A stretch of DNA of 7,277 bases from Rhodospirillales bacterium (GTDB lineage Bacteria > Pseudomonadota > Alphaproteobacteria > Rhodospirillales > Casp-alpha2), in assembly GCA_016187325.1 (NCBI GenBank), contig JACPJY010000258.1, positions 1 to 7,277 on the forward strand, given 5' to 3'. Position 1 is the stretch's first letter. The number at the start of each line of letters is the position of its first letter. Below are positions 1 through 6,023 of this stretch, piece after piece. Below the pieces are notes generated by a model. That model saw only the letters and a list, made by a program, of their open reading frames with translations, had not been told where the DNA came from and searched no databases. Made by a program: the position numbers and the translations under genes.

Positions 1-106
1 CCTTCTTGCCCTTGAAGATTTCATCGGTGGAAATGCCGCCTGGTCCGTCCTTGGTCATCACGTTCAAGGTCACGGACGGAATCTTGTCGCCTACTTTGAT
101 GGTCAT
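1..106 (-). CDS. Peroxiredoxin, Prx5/redoxin type (N-terminal fragment, cut by window edge)
   Basis: Only the first 35 codons are inside the window. The protein begins MTIKVGDKIPSVTLNV and continues to an STDEIFKGKK stretch, which is the typical opening of alphaproteobacterial Prx5-like thiol peroxidases (AhpC/TSA-Redoxin superfamily). Members of the family reduce H2O2 and alkyl hydroperoxides using an N-terminal peroxidatic cysteine and usually thioredoxin, glutaredoxin or glutathione as reductant. That cysteine, expected in a PGAFTPTCS-like motif soon after this fragment, lies outside the window, so catalytic competence cannot be judged. The ATG at 104-106 is preceded by a G-rich Shine-Dalgarno (AGGGGGGGACCG then ATG). 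There is no signal peptide, so the enzyme should be cytosolic. It lies 113 bases downstream of the DsbD-like gene on the same strand and may be co-transcribed with it or use its own promoter. The family call rests on the N-terminus alone. Confidence 0.8.
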   Translation of the reverse strand, partial: MTIKVGDKIPSVTLNVMTKDGPGGISTDEIFKGKK

Positions 107-153
107 CGGTCCCCCCCTGTCCCGGGTCGATGCCCGGTCGCCAACAGATAATA
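107..153 (-). promoter_or_regulatory. Possible promoter -10 and leader of the peroxiredoxin gene
   Basis: Read on the minus strand, TATTAT (148-153) matches the -10 consensus at five of six positions. It lies 41 bases upstream of the peroxiredoxin ATG, with the Shine-Dalgarno between them. I found no good -35 box at 16-18 bases, so either an activator is needed or this is not a promoter. Two copies of GATGCCCGG on the plus strand (129-137 and 157-165) flank the -10. The leader also holds a 5-bp hairpin, CCGGG/CCCGG (122-137). Confidence 0.25.
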
Positions 154-182
154 GATGATGCCCGGAAATTCAGCCTATTTTT

Positions 183-210
183 CGATCCACCCGTGGTGCG
201 GGGCGGATCG
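183..210 (-). other. Hairpin downstream of the dsbD-like stop codon
   Basis: The arms are 183-192 and 201-210, with an 8-base loop. In the minus-strand RNA all ten positions pair, one of them as a G-U wobble. In plus-strand RNA that position becomes an A-C mismatch, so the full stem forms only in the dsbD transcript. The hairpin begins 9 bases after the dsbD TGA and is followed by an A-rich stretch (AAAAATAGG), not a U-tract. It is therefore not a classical intrinsic terminator. It could be a 3'-end stabiliser, a processing site, or a weak attenuator between dsbD and the peroxiredoxin gene. Confidence 0.45.
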
Positions 211-219
211 CCGCCGCCG

Positions 220-2412
220 TCACCGGGCCGCCGCCTTGGCGGTTCCGCCGCCGGCGCGGCCGACGGCGTCGAGCACCGCCTGCTCGGTCAGCAGCTCCGG
301 CAGCACCATGCCCGCGGTCGCGCCCGGCCCGTAGACGGCGTTGAACGGGATGCCGTAGCGCTGATGGCGGGCAAGATAGGCCGAAATTGCCGCATCGGGC
401 CGCGTCCAATCCGCTTGCATGACGACGACATCCGGACGTCCGAGCGCCGCCACCACCGTGTCGCGGCTGAGCACCAAAGTTTTGTTGACCTTGCAGGTGA
501 GGCACCATTCGGCGGTGACGTCGACGAACACGGTCTTGCCTTGGGCGACAAGCACTGGGATGGCGTTCTCGTCGAACCGCGTCCACAGCCGTTCCAGCAT
601 CTGGCTGGAGCCGGCGGCGATGATACCAGCGGTCGGAGCATTGCCTGCCGGCTGCCCGCCGACCCAGCCCGGGACCAGCAGGGCCGCTATCGCCATGGCG
701 CCGAACCATATCGGCGCCCGGCGTCTGGCGGTGACGGGCCGCCGGTGTCCGAGATAGAGCAGCCCGGCGCCGGCGGCGGTCAGCGCGCCGACGGCGGCAG
801 CCGCGGCCGGCCCGATGCTGATCGCCAGTACGCTCAGCAACCACACCCCGGTCGCCGCCAACGCCACGCCGAGCAATTTGCGCAACGTCGCCATCCACTG
901 GCCCGGCCGCGGCAGCCGAGTCGCCAACGCCGGGAACGCGGCGACGGCGAGGTAGGGCAACGCCAGACCGAGCCCCAGCGCGGCGAATACGGCCGTGATC
1001 TCGGGCGCGCCGCGGGCCAGCGCGAAGCCGATGGCGGTGCCGAGGAACGGCGCCGAACACGGCGTCGCCAGCAAGGTCGCGAGCGTGCCTTGCAGGAAAT
1101 GGCCGCCGAGACCGTGCACGTGACTCGACCGCTCGCCCCAATCGGCGGCCCACGCGGGCAGGCGGACCTCGAAGAAGCCCCACAGGTTGCAGGCGAAGGC
1201 GACCACCACCAGGGTCATCGCGATCAGGAACAACGGCTGCTGGAATTGGATGCCCCAGCCGATGGTCATGCCGGCGGCCTTGAGCCCAATCAGCGCCGCC
1301 GCCAGCACCGCGAACGCGAACAGAATTCCGGCCGCTGAGGCAACGAAGCTCTGGCGCACGATGCGACTTTCGCCACCGCCGTGGCCGACGACGCCGAGCA
1401 GCTTGATTGACAGCACCGGCAGCACGCACGGCATCAAATTCAGGATCAGCCCGCCGAGTACCGCCAGCGCCAGGATAAGGACAATCGGCTGCGCCGCCCC
1501 GCCGCCGTCGAGGCGGACGGCGGCACCAGCGGCGGTCGCCACCAGGCGCCGCTCGGCGACGCGGTTTCCATCAACCAGCGTCAGGACCAGCGGCCGGCCG
1601 GCGAGGCTGCCGGCGGGCGGATCGGTCAGTTCCTTGAGCCCATAGACCTTGACCTGCAGTTGCGCCTTGCGCGCGTTGCCGCTGAGACGCACTGCCGGCC
1701 GCGAAAACGAAATCCCGGGCGGACCTTCGACGTAGAGGTCAGGCGCCGCAAATGGCAGGTCGGCAGCGGCGGAAACGCGGACGACGGTGTCCTTGCCGTC
1801 ATCGGTAGTCTCGGCGGCCTCGATCATCAGGCCGTGGCGGCGGCCGTCGCCCGGGACGTTGGCCTGGAAGCGATCGATCAAGTGCGCGAACTTGCTTGGC
1901 TTGATCGAACCCTCGGGCAGAGCAAGGGCGACGTCGGCACTATAGGGGATGCAGATTTCCTTGCAGGTGAGATAGCGGACGATGCCGCTCATCTCGAGCG
2001 GCTTGACCGGATCCTGCCGCGTCACCGTCATCGGCAGTACCACCTCGTCCTCGTAGCCGAGGGTTTCCAGGCCCAGCACCGAGAAACGCGACGGCGCCGG
2101 CCAATGCACGACCGCGGTCTTCAGGTTGCGCGACGCCGACCAGTCGGGCTCCGGCGGGAAGCCGGCGTCGCCGGGCGAGCGCCAGTATATCTTCCAGCCC
2201 GGCTTCATCTTGAAATGCAGGCCGAGGCGGAGCGTCTCGGCGCCGCCCGCCGTCTCGGTGGCGGAGATCAGGCGCAGCGCCGTTTGGTCGGTCTCCTGCC
2301 AGGGCGATGCGGCGGACTCGGATGAAAGCCCGGCCATCGCCGATTCGCCGGCGAATGCCGCCGCGGCGAGGCAGAGCACAAACGAACCTGTCCGTAAGAA
2401 TCTCGAGAACAT
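220..2412 (-). CDS. DsbD/ScsB-family membrane thiol:disulfide reductase with C-terminal thioredoxin domain
   Basis: This 730-residue protein should pass reducing electrons from cytosolic thioredoxin across the inner membrane to periplasmic thiol proteins. Numbered from the ATG at 2410-2412: a signal peptide (about 1-27, arginine-rich start, FVLCLAAAAFA core, AMA cleavage site); a large periplasmic domain (about 30-300) with a CKEIC cysteine pair at 150/154; a DsbD/CcdA-like membrane domain (about 305-585, multiple hydrophobic segments) with redox cysteines in LMPC (C329) and TPC (C452); and a periplasmic thioredoxin-like domain with WCLTC (C637/C640) and a GIP cis-proline near 689. All six expected cysteines are present. 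The long N-terminal domain and WCxxC motif resemble ScsB-type and Thioredoxin_7 proteins more than E. coli DsbD, so I give no symbol. A TTG at 2434-2436 would add eight residues. I prefer the ATG because the signal peptide then starts normally and a GAGACGG sequence lies just upstream. The peroxiredoxin follows on the same strand, and yqgE is divergent. Confidence 0.92.
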   Translation of the reverse strand: MFSRFLRTGSFVLCLAAAAFAGESAMAGLSSESAASPWQETDQTALRLISATETAGGAETLRLGLHFKMKPGWKIYWRSPGDAGFPPEPDWSASRNLKTAVVHWPAPSRFSVLGLETLGYEDEVVLPMTVTRQDPVKPLEMSGIVRYLTCKEICIPYSADVALALPEGSIKPSKFAHLIDRFQANVPGDGRRHGLMIEAAETTDDGKDTVVRVSAAADLPFAAPDLYVEGPPGISFSRPAVRLSGNARKAQLQVKVYGLKELTDPPAGSLAGRPLVLTLVDGNRVAERRLVATAAGAAVRLDGGGAAQPIVLILALAVLGGLILNLMPCVLPVLSIKLLGVVGHGGGESRIVRQSFVASAAGILFAFAVLAAALIGLKAAGMTIGWGIQFQQPLFLIAMTLVVVAFACNLWGFFEVRLPAWAADWGERSSHVHGLGGHFLQGTLATLLATPCSAPFLGTAIGFALARGAPEITAVFAALGLGLALPYLAVAAFPALATRLPRPGQWMATLRKLLGVALAATGVWLLSVLAISIGPAAAAAVGALTAAGAGLLYLGHRRPVTARRRAPIWFGAMAIAALLVPGWVGGQPAGNAPTAGIIAAGSSQMLERLWTRFDENAIPVLVAQGKTVFVDVTAEWCLTCKVNKTLVLSRDTVVAALGRPDVVVMQADWTRPDAAISAYLARHQRYGIPFNAVYGPGATAGMVLPELLTEQAVLDAVGRAGGGTAKAAAR

Positions 2413-2441
2413 CCGTCTCACGATTGTGTTGTCCAATAGGC

Positions 2442-2458
2442 GCTGTTCGAACGACAGC
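2442..2458 (-). other. Inverted repeat in the dsbD leader
   Basis: GCTGT and ACAGC arms flank seven bases (TCGAACG on the plus strand). The element lies between the proposed -10 box and the start codon of the dsbD-like gene. It could fold as a 5-bp hairpin in the leader RNA or act as a protein-binding dyad. If it folds, it would cover the region just upstream of the alternative TTG start, which mildly favours initiation at the ATG at 2412. It is short enough to occur by chance. Confidence 0.2.
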
Positions 2459-2492
2459 CGAATCCAAAGGCCGAAAGAACGAGACCTTCGGA

Positions 2493-2522
2493 ATTATATA
2501 AGTAATCGAGCGCCTGTTTCAT
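2493..2522 (-). promoter_or_regulatory. Predicted sigma70-type promoter of the dsbD-like gene
   Basis: Read on the minus strand, a perfect TATAAT (2493-2498) is preceded at 18 bases by ATGAAA (2517-2522), which matches TTGACA at four of six positions. The box sits in an AT-rich island within an otherwise GC-rich region and faces the dsbD-like gene. The expected transcript start, near 2486, leaves a leader of about 70 bases before the ATG. Confidence 0.5.
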
Positions 2523-2542
2523 CCACCCGGCACGCCGATCAC

Positions 2543-2554
2543 GAAAATGTTTTC
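2543..2554. promoter_or_regulatory. Small dyad between the two divergent promoters
   Basis: GAAAA and TTTTC arms are separated by TG, forming a 12-base near-perfect palindrome. It lies about 20 bases upstream of the dsbD -35 box and about 40 bases upstream of the yqgE -35 box. This is a plausible place for a regulator acting on one or both promoters. I do not recognise it as the site of a named regulator. Confidence 0.2.
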
Positions 2555-2595
2555 CGGTCGCGCCCGGCCGGAGACCGCCAGAACGCGCCGTTTCT

Positions 2596-2635
2596 TTGCC
2601 GGATTGCCCAACCTGTGCCATAATTACTTTATAAT
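2596..2635 (+). promoter_or_regulatory. Predicted promoter(s) of yqgE
   Basis: Two overlapping candidates are visible. TTGCCG (2596-2601) and CATAAT (2619-2624) are separated by the ideal 17 bases. A perfect TATAAT (2630-2635) has TTGCCC (2604-2609) upstream at a longer 20-base spacing. Either would start transcription at about 2631-2642, giving a leader of roughly 45-60 bases before the yqgE ATG. The AT-rich run stands out against the GC-rich surroundings. Confidence 0.5.
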
Positions 2636-2675
2636 ATTAGGTGTCGCGGCATCCATGACGGCCGCTGGCGTCCGA

Positions 2676-2681
2676 AAGGGG
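2676..2681 (+). promoter_or_regulatory. Ribosome binding site that sets the yqgE start
   Basis: AAGGGG lies six bases before the ATG at 2688-2690. The in-frame upstream ATGs at 2547 and 2655 lack such a site, and the one at 2547 lies upstream of the predicted promoter. This selects the start that gives the usual YqgE N-terminus. Confidence 0.6.
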
Positions 2682-2687
2682 CGACCC

Positions 2688-3263
2688 ATGTCGGGTTTCG
2701 CAGCGAAGGGCCAATATCTTGCCGGGCAACTCCTGGTCGCCATGCCGGGGATGCGCGACCCGCGATTCCAGAAGACGGTCATCTACATGTGCGCCCATAA
2801 CGCCGACGGAGCGATGGGCCTCGTCATCAACCGGGCGCTCGAATCGCTCAGCTTCCCCGATCTGCTGGAGCAGTTGGGGATCGACTCGTCCGGCGTCGGC
2901 AAGCAGATCAACGTGCATTTCGGCGGCCCCGTGGAATCCGGACGCGGCTTCGTCCTGCATTCCCCGGACTACGTCCAGGATGCGACCATGGTGGTCGACC
3001 GCGACGTCGCGTTGACCGCCACCGTCGACATCCTGAAGGCGATCGCCGGCGGCACAGGCCCGCGGCAGAGCCTGCTGGCGCTTGGCTACGCGGGCTGGGG
3101 GCCCGGCCAACTCGATTCCGAAATCAGAGGCAACGGCTGGTTGCACGTTGCCGCCGATAACGAACTGGTGTTCGGCCCCAACTTGGACGCCAAGTGGGAC
3201 CGCGCGATGACCAAGATTGGCGTCAATCCGCTGATGCTGTCCGACGACGCCGGCCACGCCTGA
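2688..3263 (+). CDS. yqgE: YqgE/AlgH family protein (UPF0301)
   Basis: The protein is 191 residues long, the normal size for the family. It shows the family's conserved blocks: GQLLVAMPGMRDPRFQKTV (13-31), GAMGLVINR (41-49), HFGGPVESGRGFVLHS (77-92) and LGYAGWGPGQLDSEI (132-146). There is no signal peptide or membrane segment, so it should be cytosolic. Its molecular function is not settled. The AlgH name comes from a link to alginate regulation in Pseudomonas, and no enzymatic activity is established. In many gammaproteobacteria yqgE sits beside yqgF/ruvX, but that gene is not adjacent here. Instead yqgE is divergent from a DsbD-type reductase gene. The downstream M16 protease gene converges on it, with 10 bases between the stops and no terminator visible. 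Confidence 0.93.
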   Translation: MSGFAAKGQYLAGQLLVAMPGMRDPRFQKTVIYMCAHNADGAMGLVINRALESLSFPDLLEQLGIDSSGVGKQINVHFGGPVESGRGFVLHSPDYVQDATMVVDRDVALTATVDILKAIAGGTGPRQSLLALGYAGWGPGQLDSEIRGNGWLHVAADNELVFGPNLDAKWDRAMTKIGVNPLMLSDDAGHA

Positions 3264-3273
3264 CGCTGTCATT

Positions 3274-4548
3274 CTAATTAGATGCCTCTCCCGACCTGAG
3301 CCGCTTGGCGGCGCGCTCGAGTCCCTGCATGCCTGACCCGGGACCGATACCGGCGAGGGTCGGGCGGGATTCCATCAGTCGCGTCGCGACCCGGGCGATG
3401 GCGGTGCCGTCGACGGCCTCTACCTGGGCGACGATCTCGTCGACCGCCAACGGCCGTTTGAAGACGATCATCTGCCGGGCCAACTGCTCGCATCGCGATG
3501 ACGTGCTCTCCAGCGACATCAGGATGGCCGCCTTGACCTGGGCGCGGGCGCGGGCGATCTCGTCGGCCGGCGCACCCTTGGCCAATTTCGCGATCTCGTC
3601 GAACACCAGCGGCACCACCTCCGACACTTGCTTCTCGCCGGTGCCGGCATAGATGCCGAACAACCCGCCGTCGACGTAAGCCGACGTGTAGGAATAGATC
3701 GAATAGACCAGACCGCGTTTCTCGCGCACCTCCTGGAACAGCCTCGACGACATGCCGCCGCCGAGCAAGGTCGAGAACACCGTGGTGGCGTAGAAGTCCT
3801 TGTCGTCGTAGGCGATGCCGTGCATTCCCATCAGCAAGTGCGCCTGCTCAAGGTCGCGCGATTCCCGGAAATCGCCGCCGACGTAGCGGGCCGGCTGGCG
3901 CGGCGAGCCGATCGGCGCGGGAAGCGAATCGAAGGCAGCCGCCGCCAGCTCGACCAGTCGGTCGTGATCAAGACGCCCGGCGGCGGCGAAGACGATGTTG
4001 GGCGCGCTGTAATGGCCGCGCATGTAATCGAGTAGACGCCGGCTGTCCATGGCGCGGATCAGTGGCGCCGAGCCCAACACCGGCCGGCCGATCGCCTGAT
4101 CGGGGAATGCGATCGTCTGGAAGCAGTCGAAGATGATGTCGTCCGGGGTGTCGTTCGACTGGTTGATCTCCTGGACGATGACGTCCTGCTCGCGGGCGAG
4201 TTCGCCCGCGTCCATCACCGAGTGCTGGAGGATGTCGGCGATGATGTCGACGGCGAGCGCCAGATCGGCCTTCAGGATCTTGGCGAAATAGGCGGTCGAC
4301 TCACGCGCCGTGTAGGCGTTGAGCTGGCCGCCGACGGCCTCGATCTCGGCGGCAATCGCGAGCGCGTCGCGGCGCTCGGTGCCCTTGAACGCCATGTGCT
4401 CGAGCAGGTGCGAGATGCCGTTCAACTTGGCCGGCTCGTCACGGGCGCCCACCGCCACCCAGGCGCCGAGCGAGATGCTCTCGACCGTCTCCATGACGTC
4501 ACTGACAACGCGGAGCCCGTTGGCGAGCTCGCTCACGCGCACGCTCAT
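3274..4548 (-). CDS. M16 family zinc protease (mitochondrial processing peptidase beta-like)
   Basis: This is a 424-residue single-unit M16 peptidase. The inverted zinc motif HLLEH is at 47-51 (ligands H47 and H51, catalytic E50), and the third ligand E127 lies in VIVQEI. That is the classical HxxEH plus 76-residue spacing. The C-terminal half carries LLGGGMSSRLFQEVREKRGL (261-280), continuing to VYSIYS, with the Arg/Tyr pair (R278, Y282) that binds substrate in the family. There is no signal peptide, so it is predicted cytosolic. Alphaproteobacterial proteins of this type are the closest bacterial relatives of the mitochondrial processing peptidase beta subunit; the native substrates in bacteria are poorly known. 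The ATG overlaps the thrC stop in an ATGA, and an AAGGCGG ribosome site lies inside the end of thrC, so translation is probably coupled. It is the last gene of the run and stops at TAG (3274-3276). Confidence 0.93.
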   Translation of the reverse strand: MSVRVSELANGLRVVSDVMETVESISLGAWVAVGARDEPAKLNGISHLLEHMAFKGTERRDALAIAAEIEAVGGQLNAYTARESTAYFAKILKADLALAVDIIADILQHSVMDAGELAREQDVIVQEINQSNDTPDDIIFDCFQTIAFPDQAIGRPVLGSAPLIRAMDSRRLLDYMRGHYSAPNIVFAAAGRLDHDRLVELAAAAFDSLPAPIGSPRQPARYVGGDFRESRDLEQAHLLMGMHGIAYDDKDFYATTVFSTLLGGGMSSRLFQEVREKRGLVYSIYSYTSAYVDGGLFGIYAGTGEKQVSEVVPLVFDEIAKLAKGAPADEIARARAQVKAAILMSLESTSSRCEQLARQMIVFKRPLAVDEIVAQVEAVDGTAIARVATRLMESRPTLAGIGPGSGMQGLERAAKRLRSGEASN

Positions 4549-5951
4549 GCAGCCGCCTTCGCGCGGGCCCGCTCCTGAACGTGGCGCTTGACGGCGGCGA
4601 TGTCATTGGTGAGCACCGCGCAGCGCTCCTTGCGTTCGAACAGGTCCTTCAGCCGCGCTGGCAACGCTGGGCGGACGCCGGTCGCAGCCTCGACGGCGTC
4701 CGGAAACTTCGCCGGATGCGCGGTCGCCAGCACCACCATCGGCACGTTCGCGTTGCGGCGCCGGGCGCGGCCGGCGGCGAGGCCGACCGCGGTGTGCGGA
4801 TCGATCATCAGGCCGGAATCCTTCAGCACCGCGTGGATGGTGTTCTTGGTCACCTCGTCGTCGAAGCGGGCGCCGTCGAAGATCGCCCGCGCCGCCTGCA
4901 AGGTCCGCGCCTCGACGGTGAAGCGGCCGGTCTTCCGGAAGCCGGCCATGATTTTGGCAACGCGGCCGCCGTCGCGGCCCTCGAGGTCGAACAACAGGCG
5001 CTCGAAGTTGCTCGACACCTGGATGTCCATGCTCGGGCTGATCGTCGGATGCACCTCGCCAATCTGCATGGCGCCGGTCTCGAAAAAGCGCGTCAGGATG
5101 TCGTTGCGGTTCGAGCCGACGATCAACTGACTGACCGGCAGCCCCATGACGCGTGCCGCATAGCCGGCGAACACGTTGCCGAAGTTGCCGGTCGGCACGG
5201 CGAACGCAACCGAGCGCTCGGGCGCGCCGAGGCGGACGGCGGCCCAGAAGTAATAGACGATCTGCGCCATCACCCGCGCCCAGTTGATCGAGTTGAAGGC
5301 GGTGAGTCGGTGGCGGTCGCGGAACGGCTGGTCGTTGAACATTGCCTTCACCAGATCCTGGCAATCGTCGAAGGTACCCTCGATGGCGATATTGTGGACG
5401 TTGGCCGAGAGCACCGTGGTCATTTGCCGTCGCTGCACCTCCGAGATGCGGTCCTTGGGAAGCAGGATGAAGATCTCGATGGCGTCGCGGTCGCGGCATG
5501 CCTCGATGGCCGCCGAGCCGGTATCGCCCGACGTGGCGCCGACGACGGTGACCCATTCGCCGCGCGCCTTCAGCACGTGGTCGAACAACGGCCCCAGGAA
5601 CTGCAACGCCATGTCCTTGAACGCCAGCGTCGGACCGTGGAACAGCTCGAGCAGCCATTCGCCGTTGCCGAGCTCCGTGAGCGGCGCCACCTCGGCGGTG
5701 TCGAAATTGCGATAGGCCTGGTCGATGATGCCGGCCAGCGCGGCTTCGGCGATGCTGCCCTTCATGAACGGGCGCATCACCCGGAGCGCCAGCTCCGGGT
5801 AGGGCAGGCCGCGGAAGCCGGCGATCGCGCCCGCATCCAGCCGCGGCCAGGGTTCGGGCACATAAAGGCCGCCGTCGCGGGCAAGCCCGCCCAGCAACAC
5901 ATCGTCGAAGCCAAGAGTCGGGGCCTTGCCCCGGGTCGAGATGTACTTCAC
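4545..5951 (-). CDS. thrC: Threonine synthase
   Basis: This PLP enzyme converts O-phospho-L-homoserine to L-threonine and phosphate, the last step of threonine synthesis. From the chosen start it has 468 residues, normal for the long bacterial/fungal ThrC class. It begins VKYISTRGKAP (first residue read as Met), with the N-terminal synthase domain containing GGLARDGGLYVPE. The PLP lysine lies in GPTLAFKDMALQF (K112). VGATSGDTGSAA (137-148) and PTGNFGN (252-258) line the cofactor and phosphate site, and NSINWAR (219-225) is also typical. I chose GTG (5949-5951) because homologues start with (M/V)KYxSTRG and a GGAG lies 10 bases upstream. An in-frame TTG at 6009-6011 would add 20 residues that do not look like the family. 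The gene lies 72 bases after the M32 carboxypeptidase gene and overlaps the M16 gene by four bases. Confidence 0.96.
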   Translation of the reverse strand: MKYISTRGKAPTLGFDDVLLGGLARDGGLYVPEPWPRLDAGAIAGFRGLPYPELALRVMRPFMKGSIAEAALAGIIDQAYRNFDTAEVAPLTELGNGEWLLELFHGPTLAFKDMALQFLGPLFDHVLKARGEWVTVVGATSGDTGSAAIEACRDRDAIEIFILLPKDRISEVQRRQMTTVLSANVHNIAIEGTFDDCQDLVKAMFNDQPFRDRHRLTAFNSINWARVMAQIVYYFWAAVRLGAPERSVAFAVPTGNFGNVFAGYAARVMGLPVSQLIVGSNRNDILTRFFETGAMQIGEVHPTISPSMDIQVSSNFERLLFDLEGRDGGRVAKIMAGFRKTGRFTVEARTLQAARAIFDGARFDDEVTKNTIHAVLKDSGLMIDPHTAVGLAAGRARRRNANVPMVVLATAHPAKFPDAVEAATGVRPALPARLKDLFERKERCAVLTNDIAAVKRHVQERARAKAAA

Positions 5952-6003
5952 GGGCCGAATGCTCCAATTCCAAAGGCGGCCTAACCTAGCGCCGCGACCG
6001 GGG

Positions 6004-6021
6004 GGCGGCAACCTTGCCGCC
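6004..6021 (-). other. GC-rich hairpin between the M32 gene and thrC
   Basis: Perfect 8-base arms, GGCGGCAA and TTGCCGCC, are separated by two bases. In RNA this is realistically a 6-bp GC stem with a 6-base loop. It begins two bases after the carboxypeptidase TGA. No U-tract follows, so it is not a standard intrinsic terminator. It may stabilise the upstream mRNA or reduce read-through into thrC. Its TTGCCG arm, read on the minus strand, also lies 17 bases before a poor -10 (TAGGTT, three of six), leaving a weak thrC promoter possible. Confidence 0.4.
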
Positions 6022-6023
6022 GG

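Noticed and set aside
170..1429. A 419-codon minus-strand frame overlapping the dsbD-like gene in another frame.
   Set aside because: The sequence is arginine-rich frame-shadow text of the DsbD membrane domain; the true frame has the cysteine motifs and hydrophobic segments.
2307..2501. Small plus-strand open frames (2126-2623 and 2307-2501) across the dsbD start and the intergenic region.
   Set aside because: They are antisense to the dsbD signal-peptide region, show no domain or ribosome site, and read through the promoter zone.
2547..2687. Extension of yqgE to an upstream ATG at 2547 (or 2655).
   Set aside because: The extension to 2547 runs through the predicted promoter. Neither upstream ATG has a good ribosome site, whereas the ATG at 2688 has AAGGGG at six bases and gives the normal family N-terminus.
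3261..3271. TGAC-GCT-GTCA dyad between yqgE and the M16 gene as a bidirectional terminator.
   Set aside because: The stem is only 4 bp and has no U-tract on either side, so it is too weak to call.
4581..5984. A 467-codon open frame on the plus strand, antisense to thrC, and similar long open frames opposite dsbD (130-1338), the M16 gene and the M32 gene.
   Set aside because: They lie entirely or mostly opposite well-supported genes, encode low-complexity Arg/Gly/Ala/His-rich sequence with no recognisable domain, and are expected in GC-rich DNA where stop codons are rare in the complementary frames.
5952..6011. A 20-residue N-terminal extension of ThrC from a TTG at 6009-6011.
   Set aside because: The extra residues (Pro/Gly/Arg/Trp-rich) are unlike the family, and translation would begin close to the hairpin. 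The GTG at 5951 matches the conserved KYxSTRG start.
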